IMG/VR virus record: IMGVR_UViG_3300022699_000217 | Coordinates: 30,754-94,753 of that record | Length of the DNA stretch: 64,000 nt | Strand: one strand, 5' to 3' | Source: a virus | Shown here: positions 9,285 through 16,371 of the stretch, piece after piece | How the letters are laid out: the number at the start of each line of letters is the position of its first letter | Numbering within the stretch: the first letter of the stretch is position 1 | Notes under the pieces: generated by a model | Seen by the model: the letters and a program-made list of their open reading frames with translations, nothing else | What the model was told of the DNA's origin: nothing | Databases searched by the model: none | Program-made: the position numbers and the translations under genes

Positions 9285-11771
9285 ATGGACAGGGAGAATT
9301 GGTTTTATAAGCAAATCGTAACTCAGGCCCGGATGGATGAGGCATTCGATTGGGTCGAGGACGCGGATCAGGATTTCGCCGTGGATCAGAACATGAGCGG
9401 GCTCCTAACGGAAATCGACGGCGGCTCCTCCGAGTGGGATGCGCAGCCGACCACGCCCGCATCCATGTCCATCGAGATCCAAAACGGCCCGCACCGCGCC
9501 TACGACAAGCTCGGTCAGCGGATCTACTTTGCCAGCGCCGTCGAATCCATCGACTGCTCGGTTGACGAGTACGGAGTTTCCACGACGGTGACGGGCGCAG
9601 CCAACGAGCGCATCGTTTCTGTCTTCGCCCGGTTCAAGCGGAACCTGACGGACCCGGAGGTTGATGGCAGCTCGGTCCTGGTCTACACGAGGGAGCTGGA
9701 GGATGCGGAGCTGTTCGTGCGGCAGGGCGCGGAGGCGGCGGCGGGCGCTGCGGTCGCACCGGCACTGCTCACAAATGCCCTGCTCGTGTGCGACATCACC
9801 CTGGCGTTCGGTCAAACTAGTATTCAGTTGGTGCATATCGACCAATCCAGGACGGAGTGGTTCGGCAGCATCACGGGGCTCTCCGTCTACGGCGACGTCA
9901 TCGTGCCGAACGTCAAGGCGGGGATCGCCGCCCTGTGGAATGCGCTCGACGCAGTAGCGGGCGGCGGCGGCCCGTTCACCTTCACGAGCACGTGGTTCGG
10001 CGGAGCGGCAGTCGGGGGTGGTGCCCCGGCAACGTTCTCGCAGGCGTTGGATGCCATCGTCGACGATCTCGCGGCGGCGACGGGCTCCTCGCTCATCGGG
10101 ACGCCGGATGTGACCACGACCTACGTGTCCTGGGCCAGCCAATCGATAAGCGGGGCGCTGTCTGCGCTTGCGACCGCCGTGGACGGTCACATTGGCGGTG
10201 CGGCTCCGAATCACCCGGCTACGGCTATCACGTACAACGACGCGTCGTATTCCTGGGGTACGCCCTCCACGGTGCAGGAAGCCATCGATGACATCGAAGA
10301 CAAGCTGAGCGATCAAGGCGCCGGCGTCGGTGTCGATCTCATCGGCGGGAAGGCGGTCTCCGCGACCAACGGGGGCGAGGACACGCTGGTCAATGACACC
10401 CTCGGCGCTCACATCGAGGAGATGATGGGCTGGATCAATGCGTCTCCGCGGATCAACCGGAGCGAGCTGATCCCGCGCGACCATGACAGCACGAAATTTT
10501 GGCAGCTCCCCTCATCGCTGGTCGGAAATGCGCGGCCCGGGCACGGCGCGGGCACGCTGACGACCGAGATGTTTTACGGGCGAAGCGGCCCGACGGTCGG
10601 TCTGTCCAAGCAGCCGACCGGCATGATGAATTGGCATCCGGGGGTCACGGGCGTCAACTTCACGTTTGTCTGTCCTGGGTACTTGCCGCAGGAGAACAAG
10701 ATGCTCCCGTTCTTCATCGGGAACAACTTCAATGGCGTGCTCTATTTTGACCCCGAGGTATTTGTTGCGCAGACGCTGTTCTCCGGAACGTGGCCGACCA
10801 TCACCGGGTTCGTACCCTACATGGTTCGCTGCGATGGCGAGAAGACGTACATCGCTTGTTATTCGACCGCCACGCAGGAGATTCGGTTGCTCCGCTTCGA
10901 CACCGCGACCGAGGCGCTGGAGGAGAACAAGTATTTCGGCGCGACGGTAAAGCGCGAGCCGTTTGTCTGGATGCGGAACAATATGATCCTGACGGAAGAC
11001 GCCGTTTACCTGACCATTGAATCTCCCGCAGGGGCCTCGACGCCGATCTTGGGGGTCAAGAAGGATGACTTCGACATCTGGGCAATCGGTGGCGGCAACC
11101 TCCCGGCAGCGACAACTGGGTATACCGACGGCGGCTTGTGCGGCGTGTTCGGCACCTGCCGATACGCCTGGTGGAACGTGTCCGGGGGTGGCCTGGCAAA
11201 CGATGGGTATATCTGCGAATGCCAGCTAGATTATAGCGGCGCACCGGCGATTATCGCCGTTCCTGGGTCCATCCATGCTGCCCCCTACGACATCGGCGCT
11301 CACATCTCAGACATCAAGTTCGATGGGGTTTATACGTGGTATATGAACTATGCGGACCGCTGGCTCAAGACTTGCTACGAGATCGAAACCGCCGCGTCCA
11401 TCCTGTACATCCACCGCTGGGAGGGCACGTGGCTCAACGATTTCCTCCGCTCCACGGTGCACTATCAGTACTTGGGATTCGACGGGCAAAACCTCTACTG
11501 GGTCGGCCTCGAGGACGGGCAGGACCGCATCGTGATGTCGCAGATTGATTGTCGGCGGACCATTTACGACGCGTCGGATCCGAGCCTTACGAACATGTCG
11601 CAGACGCCGATCTTCATCTCGGAGCCCGACTTCCCATCTCGGCCGTCTGGCCGGACCACGGTCGGGCGGATTGCTTGTGCGGGGGGCATCATCGGCATCC
11701 TAACGGATGACGATCCCAACGACGAGGTCTTTTTGCTGTACGACGCCTCGGCGATCAACGCGAACATATAG
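9285..11771 (+). CDS. Putative tail-fibre or receptor-binding protein
   Basis: An 828-residue protein in the fibre position after the I-like gene. The N-terminal 200 residues ('MSIEIQNGPHRAYDKLGQRIYFASA') look like a virion-attachment part. A middle section has spaced repeats ending in 'EAIDDIEDKL' and 'ALDAIVDDLAAATG', suggesting a trimeric stalk. The C-terminal 400 residues are Trp/Gly/Asp-rich with blade-like repeats ('YFDPEVFVAQTLF', 'LLRFDTATEALEENKYF', 'YLGFDGQNLYWVGLEDGQD'), as in a beta-propeller. Fold and receptor are inferred. GAGAGG precedes the ATG. Confidence 0.65.
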   Translation: MDRENWFYKQIVTQARMDEAFDWVEDADQDFAVDQNMSGLLTEIDGGSSEWDAQPTTPASMSIEIQNGPHRAYDKLGQRIYFASAVESIDCSVDEYGVSTTVTGAANERIVSVFARFKRNLTDPEVDGSSVLVYTRELEDAELFVRQGAEAAAGAAVAPALLTNALLVCDITLAFGQTSIQLVHIDQSRTEWFGSITGLSVYGDVIVPNVKAGIAALWNALDAVAGGGGPFTFTSTWFGGAAVGGGAPATFSQALDAIVDDLAAATGSSLIGTPDVTTTYVSWASQSISGALSALATAVDGHIGGAAPNHPATAITYNDASYSWGTPSTVQEAIDDIEDKLSDQGAGVGVDLIGGKAVSATNGGEDTLVNDTLGAHIEEMMGWINASPRINRSELIPRDHDSTKFWQLPSSLVGNARPGHGAGTLTTEMFYGRSGPTVGLSKQPTGMMNWHPGVTGVNFTFVCPGYLPQENKMLPFFIGNNFNGVLYFDPEVFVAQTLFSGTWPTITGFVPYMVRCDGEKTYIACYSTATQEIRLLRFDTATEALEENKYFGATVKREPFVWMRNNMILTEDAVYLTIESPAGASTPILGVKKDDFDIWAIGGGNLPAATTGYTDGGLCGVFGTCRYAWWNVSGGGLANDGYICECQLDYSGAPAIIAVPGSIHAAPYDIGAHISDIKFDGVYTWYMNYADRWLKTCYEIETAASILYIHRWEGTWLNDFLRSTVHYQYLGFDGQNLYWVGLEDGQDRIVMSQIDCRRTIYDASDPSLTNMSQTPIFISEPDFPSRPSGRTTVGRIACAGGIIGILTDDDPNDEVFLLYDASAINANI

Positions 11772-11779
11772 GAGACGCG

Positions 11780-12202
11780 ATGAACACGTTAAAACGAAAA
11801 GCAGGTGCGGCGCCGCAGATTGCGGTCACATCTTTTCCGCCCGGGGAAACCGTTGTCGAGGTGCCGTTGTATCCCCCGTTCGTAGACGGTGCGGATGTGG
11901 TCATCCTTGCGACCGCGCAGGGCGCGTTCGGCGTGCACGTCAGCGACGTGTCGGAGAGCGGGTTCAAGCTGCACCTTGCCGAGCCCCAGAAGGATGCGGT
12001 ACGGGTCGCCTGGCAGGTCGCGGTTGCCAAGCCCCAGCTCCAGCCTCGCACCGGTGATGGCCTCCCCGTGCGGACGAAGCCGTCGAAGCCCCACCCGAAG
12101 CCCAGCGACATGGTAAGCGCAGCGGACTTGGCGAAGAAAATGTCGGATGCACGTAAGACCGCACAGGCCGTCCACGCGATTGCCGGATTCCGTGGAGTGT
12201 GA
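11780..12202 (+). CDS. Hypothetical virion-associated protein
   Basis: A 140-residue protein, nine bases after the fibre candidate. The N-terminal 90 residues are beta-rich ('VEVPLYPPFVDGADVVILATAQ' and 'GVHVSDVSESGFKLHLAEP') and could be a small carbohydrate-binding fold such as an H-type lectin; the C terminus is Pro/Lys-rich followed by a helix. No family recognised. Its stop overlaps the next reading frame. Confidence 0.55.
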   Translation: MNTLKRKAGAAPQIAVTSFPPGETVVEVPLYPPFVDGADVVILATAQGAFGVHVSDVSESGFKLHLAEPQKDAVRVAWQVAVAKPQLQPRTGDGLPVRTKPSKPHPKPSDMVSAADLAKKMSDARKTAQAVHAIAGFRGV

Positions 12203-12204
12203 CG

Positions 12205-12714
12205 GTGCAGTATAAGGGCAGGCTGATGGCGATACGGCGGTCATACAAGGAGAGCTCGAGCAGTGACAGCGCCTGTGCGAATACCGAGTGCGCGCAGATG
12301 TTCGGGGTTATCGCGGAGGCGCTGGATGATCTGTCCGTTGAGGTGAAAGCATCCCGGTCAGACATAAGCGCGGTGAACGAGCGCATCGCGGCACAGGAGG
12401 CGAAGACGCATAACGCGTGGCACTCTATCTCCCGCGTGGAGGAGCGGCTAAACAATCTGCCGCGCGAGATCGCCGATTCCATCACGCGGCATGAGCAGTC
12501 GTGTCCGGGGCGAGACTATGCACGGCACAAGCTCACGGCCAGCTATCCAACCCCATCGGTGAACAAGCGGCAGGAGCGCCCGTCGGGAAAGCCGGGCACG
12601 CTGCACGATGATTCCGGGTTGTCCATCCCGAAATGGATCGCTTATCTGGGCGCGATTCTCGGCGCGGCGGGGGCGGCGGCGGGATACTTGCTGCATTCCG
12701 TCGGTGTGTTTTAA
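12205..12714 (+). CDS. Small coiled-coil protein with C-terminal membrane anchor
   Basis: About 169 residues. The middle is a heptad-rich coiled coil ('LDDLSVEVKASRSDISAVNE', 'RVEERLNNLPREIADSI'), followed by a C-terminal membrane segment ('IAYLGAILGAAGAAAGYLL'). This layout resembles XhlA-type phage hemolysin/lysis accessories, but similarity is only architectural. The start is uncertain: GTG at 12205 has GGAG seven bases upstream; GTG 12199 and ATG 12226 are in the same frame. It is the last gene before a long gene-free region. Confidence 0.6.
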   Translation: MQYKGRLMAIRRSYKESSSSDSACANTECAQMFGVIAEALDDLSVEVKASRSDISAVNERIAAQEAKTHNAWHSISRVEERLNNLPREIADSITRHEQSCPGRDYARHKLTASYPTPSVNKRQERPSGKPGTLHDDSGLSIPKWIAYLGAILGAAGAAAGYLLHSVGVF

Positions 12715-12737
12715 CGCACTCACACACACATAAGCGC

Positions 12738-12760
12738 ACACCGTTTACAGTGTAGTTTTT
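12738..12760 (+). terminator. Weak intrinsic terminator candidate after virion operon
   Basis: A short imperfect stem (ACAC..GTGT, 12738-12753) is followed by AGTTTTT. It is placed 24 bases after the last tail-region stop codon, where a terminator is expected, but the stem is short and one pair is mismatched. Confidence 0.3.
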
Positions 12761-12796
12761 ATAACCACACCAGCTCTCTTGTGCTCCCATATAATG

Positions 12797-12816
12797 ATAG
12801 TCAATATGTTTACTAT
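12797..12816. promoter_or_regulatory. Imperfect palindrome, possible operator
   Basis: ATAGT and ACTAT arms are separated by ten AT-rich bases; eight of ten pairs of the whole 20-mer are complementary. It directly follows a TATAAT string (12790-12795) in the gene-free region, so it could be a repressor site over a promoter. A similar GATAGT-type perfect palindrome occurs at 41403-41420. Confidence 0.3.
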
Positions 12817-13288
12817 ATAAGGGCGCTCCCTTTGGCAGTGTTTTTTGGAGAGCCCCGGACGATTTTTGCCCGAAAAAAACTAAAAAATAACTGCCTTACA
12901 CGCTGTTTTTAGTGCACCCCAGCACAAAAAACCGAACAAAAAACGCAATGATTCCAGCAAATTGACGAATGATTGATGATTTTACTTGCGCTACCCATCC
13001 CGAAGAGCTAAAAAGTAAGTGTTCCGAGGCTCTTTGAAAACAAAAACAACCGCAGGGCAGAGCAAGCCAAGCAAAGTAACGGATCTCCTGGGTATTAAAG
13101 GGAAAGCCAACGCACTATTTACCCAGCCCGCACCAAGCAAAGCCCAACCTGCCAGCGCCGGGCACAACCACCCCATAGTTGTTTTTGTGATCTTTGAAAA
13201 TTTAACCAAGTAACAACGGATCAACGCGCTAGCTTTGGCGGGTGAAACCAAAGTAACGCGCACAAAAAACAGTTTATTTTTTCAACCT

Positions 13289-13316
13289 CGGGGCGAAACA
13301 CGTTTGTTTCGCCTCG
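13289..13316 (+). promoter_or_regulatory. Stem-loop before the 59-residue gene
   Basis: CGGGGCGAAAC pairs with GTTTCGCCTCG (one G-T pair), giving about 12 base pairs with a four-base loop. It is followed by a T-poor CA-rich leader (AACCCAAAACAAACAAAC) and a GGAG site, the same layout as in the spacers downstream. Confidence 0.55.
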
Positions 13317-13360
13317 CATTGAGCAAATAAACAACCCAAAACAAACAAACGGAGAAAACA

Positions 13361-13540
13361 ATGCGCGGAGTAAAAGTAGGTGACTGGGTCGAATTCAAGT
13401 ATGACATCGAGCAATCCGCTAAAGTCGAGAAGATTGCAAACGGTCGTATCTATGTTCGTGCCTATGAAGGCGACTACGTTAACAACCAAACTGGCACAGT
13501 GATCTCGCTGCGTTTCGGCGAGTTCGAGGTCGTCGATTAG
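13361..13540 (+). CDS. Hypothetical 59-residue protein
   Basis: An ATG preceded by CGGAG eight bases upstream opens a frame of 59 residues starting MRGVKVGDWVEFKYDIEQ and ending 'LRFGEFEVVD'. The strand pattern (basic turn, 'GDWVEFKY', 'GRIYVRAYEGDYV', 'GTVISLRFGEFEV') looks like a small SH3/KOW-type beta barrel, which is inference. The stop codon runs directly into the first copy of the 56-base hairpin repeat. Its leader is nearly the same as that of the next gene. Confidence 0.65.
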   Translation: MRGVKVGDWVEFKYDIEQSAKVEKIANGRIYVRAYEGDYVNNQTGTVISLRFGEFEVVD

Positions 13541-13593
13541 TTATGATCGCATCGAGCGCAAGAAACGATCTTGCGCTTCATTGTGCTCATAAC
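13538..13593 (+). repeat. 56-base direct repeat with nested hairpin, copy 1
   Basis: This block, from the stop codon TAG onward, is identical to 13815-13870. It folds on itself: an inner stem AGCGCAAGA/TCTTGCGCT (13555-13563 with 13569-13577, loop AACGA) and an outer stem GTTATGA/TCATAAC that closes the ends. It sits between two small genes and lacks a T-run, so it is not a typical terminator. Confidence 0.85.
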
Positions 13594-13625
13594 AAAAGAA
13601 CCCAAAGCAAACGGAGAAAAAAACA

Positions 13626-13817
13626 ATGGAAAAAGCTATGAAAGAAATAATCGACCTGCTCGCTGATGTACAAGACCTGGACGCACAAACAATCGGGGAA
13701 TATATCCAAGATATTTTCATGGATAATGAAATAACACGTATCGAAGTTGACAAGTTAGATAGCTCCACGTTCGCACTGTTCGATGGGGAAAAGCGCATCC
13801 ACGTGACGGTCAAGTAG
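13626..13817 (+). CDS. Hypothetical 63-residue acidic protein
   Basis: A small acidic helical protein (MEKAMKEIIDLLADVQDL...) ending in a short beta part ('FALFDGEKRIHVTVK'). ACGGAG lies upstream of the ATG inside an A-rich leader. Its stop codon is part of the second copy of the 56-base repeat. No family recognised; the arrangement hairpin, CA-rich leader, small gene matches its neighbour. Confidence 0.65.
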   Translation: MEKAMKEIIDLLADVQDLDAQTIGEYIQDIFMDNEITRIEVDKLDSSTFALFDGEKRIHVTVK

Positions 13818-13870
13818 TTATGATCGCATCGAGCGCAAGAAACGATCTTGCGCTTCATTGTGCTCATAAC
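13815..13870 (+). repeat. 56-base direct repeat with nested hairpin, copy 2
   Basis: Identical over 56 bases to 13538-13593, again starting with the stop codon of the gene before it. The inner (9 bp) and outer (7 bp) stems are preserved. After it the leader CACAACCCAAACC leads to the AAGGAGAA site of the next gene. Confidence 0.85.
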
Positions 13871-13911
13871 GCACACAACCCAAACCGCCCTTAAGGGCAA
13901 GGAGAATCATC

Positions 13912-14484
13912 ATGGCAACCGCGAAAAACACCAAAAAAGCCGCTTCCAAAAACACCGCCAAGTCCGCCTCCGAGACCGCTGCCAAAGTCGCATCGGAAGC
14001 CACTCGCGTCGAGGTGACGAAGCCCGCCAACGAGAAGCCCATCGCCGAGTGCCCCTACGCTGAGAAGCTGGTCGAATCGGGCGCTACTCTGGCCGGACCG
14101 TTCAAGGGCGGCATCCAGCCCATCGAGCGCATCGCCGAGGCGGAGACCACCGTCGGCACGATCCAGATTGTCGTCAAGCTGTACGCCGCCGAGTGGGACG
14201 GTTCCATCATCGAGTACAAAGACCGCAAGGACGCCATCGCTGCCATGCGTGAGAACCGCAGGCGGGCGCGGGCTGCTCGGGGCGGCGGCAAGGACCGCAG
14301 GCTCCACAGGCAACTAGAGCGCATCGTAGATAAGCTCTCCACGCTCCAGGGCGCGGACGAGATTGACGGAGATGCGGAGTACTCGGCCGAGTGGATCGCC
14401 GCAAAGACAGCGCTCAATGCCATCATGGGTCAAATCGAGGCGCGTGTTCCTAGCGTTATCCAGGACAAGGGACCGAGCAAGTAG
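13912..14484 (+). CDS. Hypothetical protein with histone-like basic N terminus
   Basis: A 190-residue protein. Residues 1-40 are Lys/Ala/Ser/Thr-rich ('ATAKNTKKAASKNTAKSAS'), like the tails of H1-type bacterial and phage DNA-binding proteins. The middle is a mixed domain ('TTVGTIQIVVKLYAAEWDGSI') and residues 115-130 are Arg-rich ('RENRRRARAARGGGKDRRLH') before a helical C terminus. DNA or RNA binding is plausible from charge; no family recognised. AAGGAGAA precedes the ATG. Confidence 0.6.
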   Translation: MATAKNTKKAASKNTAKSASETAAKVASEATRVEVTKPANEKPIAECPYAEKLVESGATLAGPFKGGIQPIERIAEAETTVGTIQIVVKLYAAEWDGSIIEYKDRKDAIAAMRENRRRARAARGGGKDRRLHRQLERIVDKLSTLQGADEIDGDAEYSAEWIAAKTALNAIMGQIEARVPSVIQDKGPSK

Positions 14485-14491
14485 TAAGGAG

Positions 14492-14548
14492 GGCCGCGCT
14501 TGCGGCCTCACCGGGGTCGGCGATTTTCGAGTCGCCCGCTCCGGTGAG
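14492..14548 (+). promoter_or_regulatory. Double stem-loop in spacer
   Basis: First hairpin GGCCGC/GCGGCC (14492-14507), directly followed by a second, CTCACCGG/CCGGTGAG (14507-14514 with 14541-14548), with an inner stem GGCGA/TCGCC. The T-poor leader CACAAGAAACCAAACC and GGAGG follow. No T-run. Confidence 0.6.
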
Positions 14549-14578
14549 GGCACAAGAAACCAAACCAAGGAGGACGCC

Positions 14579-14950
14579 ATGACAGAGTTTACCGGGTTCA
14601 CGCACAACCAACCCCGCGGGTTCGTCCGAGAAGAGAACACGGTCGCCACGCTGAAAGGCGGGCGTCGCGTAAAAGTAAAGATCTATCACGCCCTATTCGG
14701 CACCGAGCGCAAGATCTGCCGCACTCAGGTGGAGGCCAATGACTGGCTCGACTCGAGGCGCGTCTCCTGGCGAGATCGGGACGGCAAGCTTAACGCCCGC
14801 AAGGGCGTCCTCGCTGCGTGCAATGTCGCGAGCAACCGCCTCGCCGCAGCGATGACCGAGGGCAGCCACGCTCTAACGGCAGAGCAGATCAAAAAAATTC
14901 AAGCTGCCATGGAAGCGCTATCCGATGCAGCCGACGCCGTCCGCCAGTAG
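14579..14950 (+). CDS. Hypothetical 123-residue protein
   Basis: Starts at the ATG after AAGGAGGACGCC. The first half is beta-rich and basic ('TVATLKGGRRVKVKIYHALFG'), the second half helical ('RLAAAMTEGSHALTAEQIKK'). No membrane segment or metal site. Belongs to the hairpin-separated gene series between 13.3 and 19.5 kb. Function unknown. Confidence 0.6.
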   Translation: MTEFTGFTHNQPRGFVREENTVATLKGGRRVKVKIYHALFGTERKICRTQVEANDWLDSRRVSWRDRDGKLNARKGVLAACNVASNRLAAAMTEGSHALTAEQIKKIQAAMEALSDAADAVRQ

Positions 14951-14954
14951 GGTT

Positions 14955-15001
14955 GGGGGCTTGTGCCCCGCTGAGCTACCGATGACTCGGTGGTTGAGCG
15001 G
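14955..15001 (+). promoter_or_regulatory. Compound stem-loop in spacer
   Basis: GGGGC/GCCCC (14956-14969, loop TTGT) is followed by a longer hairpin: CCGCT/AGCGG outer arms (14968-14972 with 14997-15001) around ACCGA/TCGGT (14978-14991). The two structures share three bases at CCC, so they may be alternatives. The CACAAACCCAAAAGGAG leader follows. Confidence 0.6.
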
Positions 15002-15026
15002 AACACAAACCCAAAAGGAGAATCCC

Positions 15027-15239
15027 ATGGAAAAAACAAGACTACAAAAGAAGCTAGATCGTCGTCGGCAGGGGCTTGGATCCCGCGCTTGTGGCATCGG
15101 AGAGATTCGGCCGGACGGCACCGCCGACCTCGCAACGCGGCTCGGGGTGTGCGTGTCATGCGGCGAGCCGCTGCTCGGCGATGCTGGCGACAACTGCGAG
15201 GACGTTGCCGCCCACGCTGGCGAGTGGGGGATTGTATGA
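15027..15239 (+). CDS. Small basic protein with cysteine pair
   Basis: A 70-residue protein with a basic N terminus ('KTRLQKKLDRRRQGLGSR') and 'CVSCGEPLL..NCE', a possible half zinc site. AAAAGGAG precedes the ATG. Its TGA overlaps the ATG of the following 37-residue ORF (ATGA), which suggests translational coupling. Function unknown. Confidence 0.55.
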   Translation: MEKTRLQKKLDRRRQGLGSRACGIGEIRPDGTADLATRLGVCVSCGEPLLGDAGDNCEDVAAHAGEWGIV

Positions 15240-15349
15240 CGGAGTTTGAGTATGTCGTGGTTCACTTAGATCGAGACGAGTTTTTGCCAACCCAAACCGC
15301 CCTGGAGATACTCGAGGGCTTCGAGGAGAACCCCTATGACGAGCGATAA
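15236..15349 (+). CDS. Tiny 37-residue acidic protein
   Basis: An ATG overlapping the previous stop (ATGA) opens a frame beginning MTEFEYVVVHLDRDEF and ending in 'EENPYDER'. Its last codons overlap the start of the next gene, so three genes are chained by overlaps. The length is too short for function assignment, but the tight coupling favours a real gene. Confidence 0.5.
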   Translation: MTEFEYVVVHLDRDEFLPTQTALEILEGFEENPYDER

Positions 15350-16265
15350 CATCCTATCCGCACTAACAGCTCCCAAGGAGGGCACCCATCTTGGCGACCT
15401 ATGCGGCTGGTCCTTGCACGGTACGTTCGACCGGGAGACAGTCGAGCAGGCCACCGAGCAGCTCGGCCTCGAAAACGACTTTCAGTTGCCGCGCCTGACA
15501 GCGGTCAACGCCTATCGCCGCGCAGCCGTAGAGGCGTGTAAGGACGCCGCGCGCCAAGACCAGCGTGGATGGTCCGCGGAGCTTGTGCAGAACGACGAGG
15601 ACTACATCGTCCACGAGCTGGTAAGGAAGCAAATAAAGAGCGGCGGTAACTCGGCGTTGACAGACAAGACAACGGAATTCGCGTCAGAGACGAGAATCCG
15701 CTTTGACAAGATCGGATACCGCGCTGGGCGGTCCCCGGAAACGCTCGTGGAGCTCGAGCACCCAAGCCACCCGATGGCAGCTCGTGCCGCTCAGTTGTTC
15801 GTCGAGTATCTCACGAAGTTCCGCGCGAACGACATTCGCTCCGGCTTCCAGCGGGCGTTTGAGACGTGGGACGGAATGCGCGTCCTCGAGCACGGTGGCT
15901 TATGGGTCATCCCATCGCCCCACGCGGAAAAGGTTCGCGCGTGGAAGGAGTGGCTGCATCGGCTTGGATGCAGTAGCATTATCATTCCGGTCTTCGACAC
16001 CGAGGAGACCATCGCGTCCATGCGGGCGATGGCCGAGGATAACTTGGAGGGCCAGCTTGCGCGCATCTTGGGCGAGCTGGAGTCCTTCAGCACGAAGGAG
16101 AACACGCGAGTCAGCACGCTGGAATCGCGCCTCGAATCCTTTGATACGCTCCGCTCGAAAACGGAGATGTATGAAAGGTTACTCGGGATGAAGATGGAAG
16201 CGCTCAAAACCCGCCTGAGCACGGCCGCTTCGTCCCTAAAGTCGTCACTCGCCAGTCTTGGTTAG
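15336..16265 (+). CDS. Conserved-looking protein upstream of MoxR/VWA pair
   Basis: A 309-residue soluble protein. The first 30 residues ('LSALTAPKEGTHLGDLCGWSLH') and the long helical C terminus with a coiled coil ('ESRLESFDTLRSKTEMYERLLG') resemble the DUF6744-type proteins that I recall from phages beside MoxR ATPases; this recall is uncertain. The middle contains 'GLWVIPSPHAEKVRAWKEWLHRL'. Immediately upstream of the AAA+ and VWA genes, so it may be their adaptor or substrate carrier. Confidence 0.6.
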   Translation: MTSDNILSALTAPKEGTHLGDLCGWSLHGTFDRETVEQATEQLGLENDFQLPRLTAVNAYRRAAVEACKDAARQDQRGWSAELVQNDEDYIVHELVRKQIKSGGNSALTDKTTEFASETRIRFDKIGYRAGRSPETLVELEHPSHPMAARAAQLFVEYLTKFRANDIRSGFQRAFETWDGMRVLEHGGLWVIPSPHAEKVRAWKEWLHRLGCSSIIIPVFDTEETIASMRAMAEDNLEGQLARILGELESFSTKENTRVSTLESRLESFDTLRSKTEMYERLLGMKMEALKTRLSTAASSLKSSLASLG

Positions 16266-16278
16266 TGTCGACCCTTCC

Positions 16279-16343
16279 CCCGCGTCCGTTCGCGGGCGCT
16301 CCTGAGTGGCTCACGCGTGGGCCGTTCAGGTGTTCTCGCGAAC
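16279..16343 (+). promoter_or_regulatory. Three consecutive stem-loops in spacer
   Basis: CCCGCG/CGCGGG (16279-16296), then a symmetric nested hairpin CCTGA..GGC..CAC/GTG..GCC..TCAGG (16301-16330), then GTTC/GAAC (16332-16343). The T-free leader AAACAAACCCACAACA and AGGAG precede the ATPase ATG. Not terminator-like. Confidence 0.6.
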
Positions 16344-16371
16344 AAACAAACCCACAACATAGGAGAACGGC

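Larger units (their letters stand above)
12715..13360 (+). other. Gene-free, AT-rich region with many hairpins
   Basis: No coding frame is convincing here. The first 250 bases are AT-rich and hold a weak terminator-like hairpin and a palindrome (listed separately). From 13003 onward there is a chain of small stem-loops: AAGAGC/GCTCTT (13003/13029), CTGGGTA/TACCCAG (13088/13120), GCCC/GGGC (13142/13160), ACAAC/GTTGT (13164/13178) and CTTTGG/CCAAAG (13233/13248). The string TCTTTGAAAA occurs at 13031 and again exactly 160 bases later at 13191, each followed by an AAGTAAC...GGATC string. It separates the virion genes from the early genes, so promoters, a structured RNA or an origin are possible; none is proven. 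Confidence 0.5.

Noticed and set aside
13538-13870. 56-base repeats as a CRISPR array or att sites
   Set aside because: Only two copies, separated by a gene with its own ribosome site, and each copy is tied to a stop codon; there is no integrase or cas gene.
14955-15001. tRNA-like D-arm string (GAGCTACC and its complement)
   Set aside because: No anticodon arm, T-arm or acceptor stem can be formed; it is better explained as one of the spacer hairpins.
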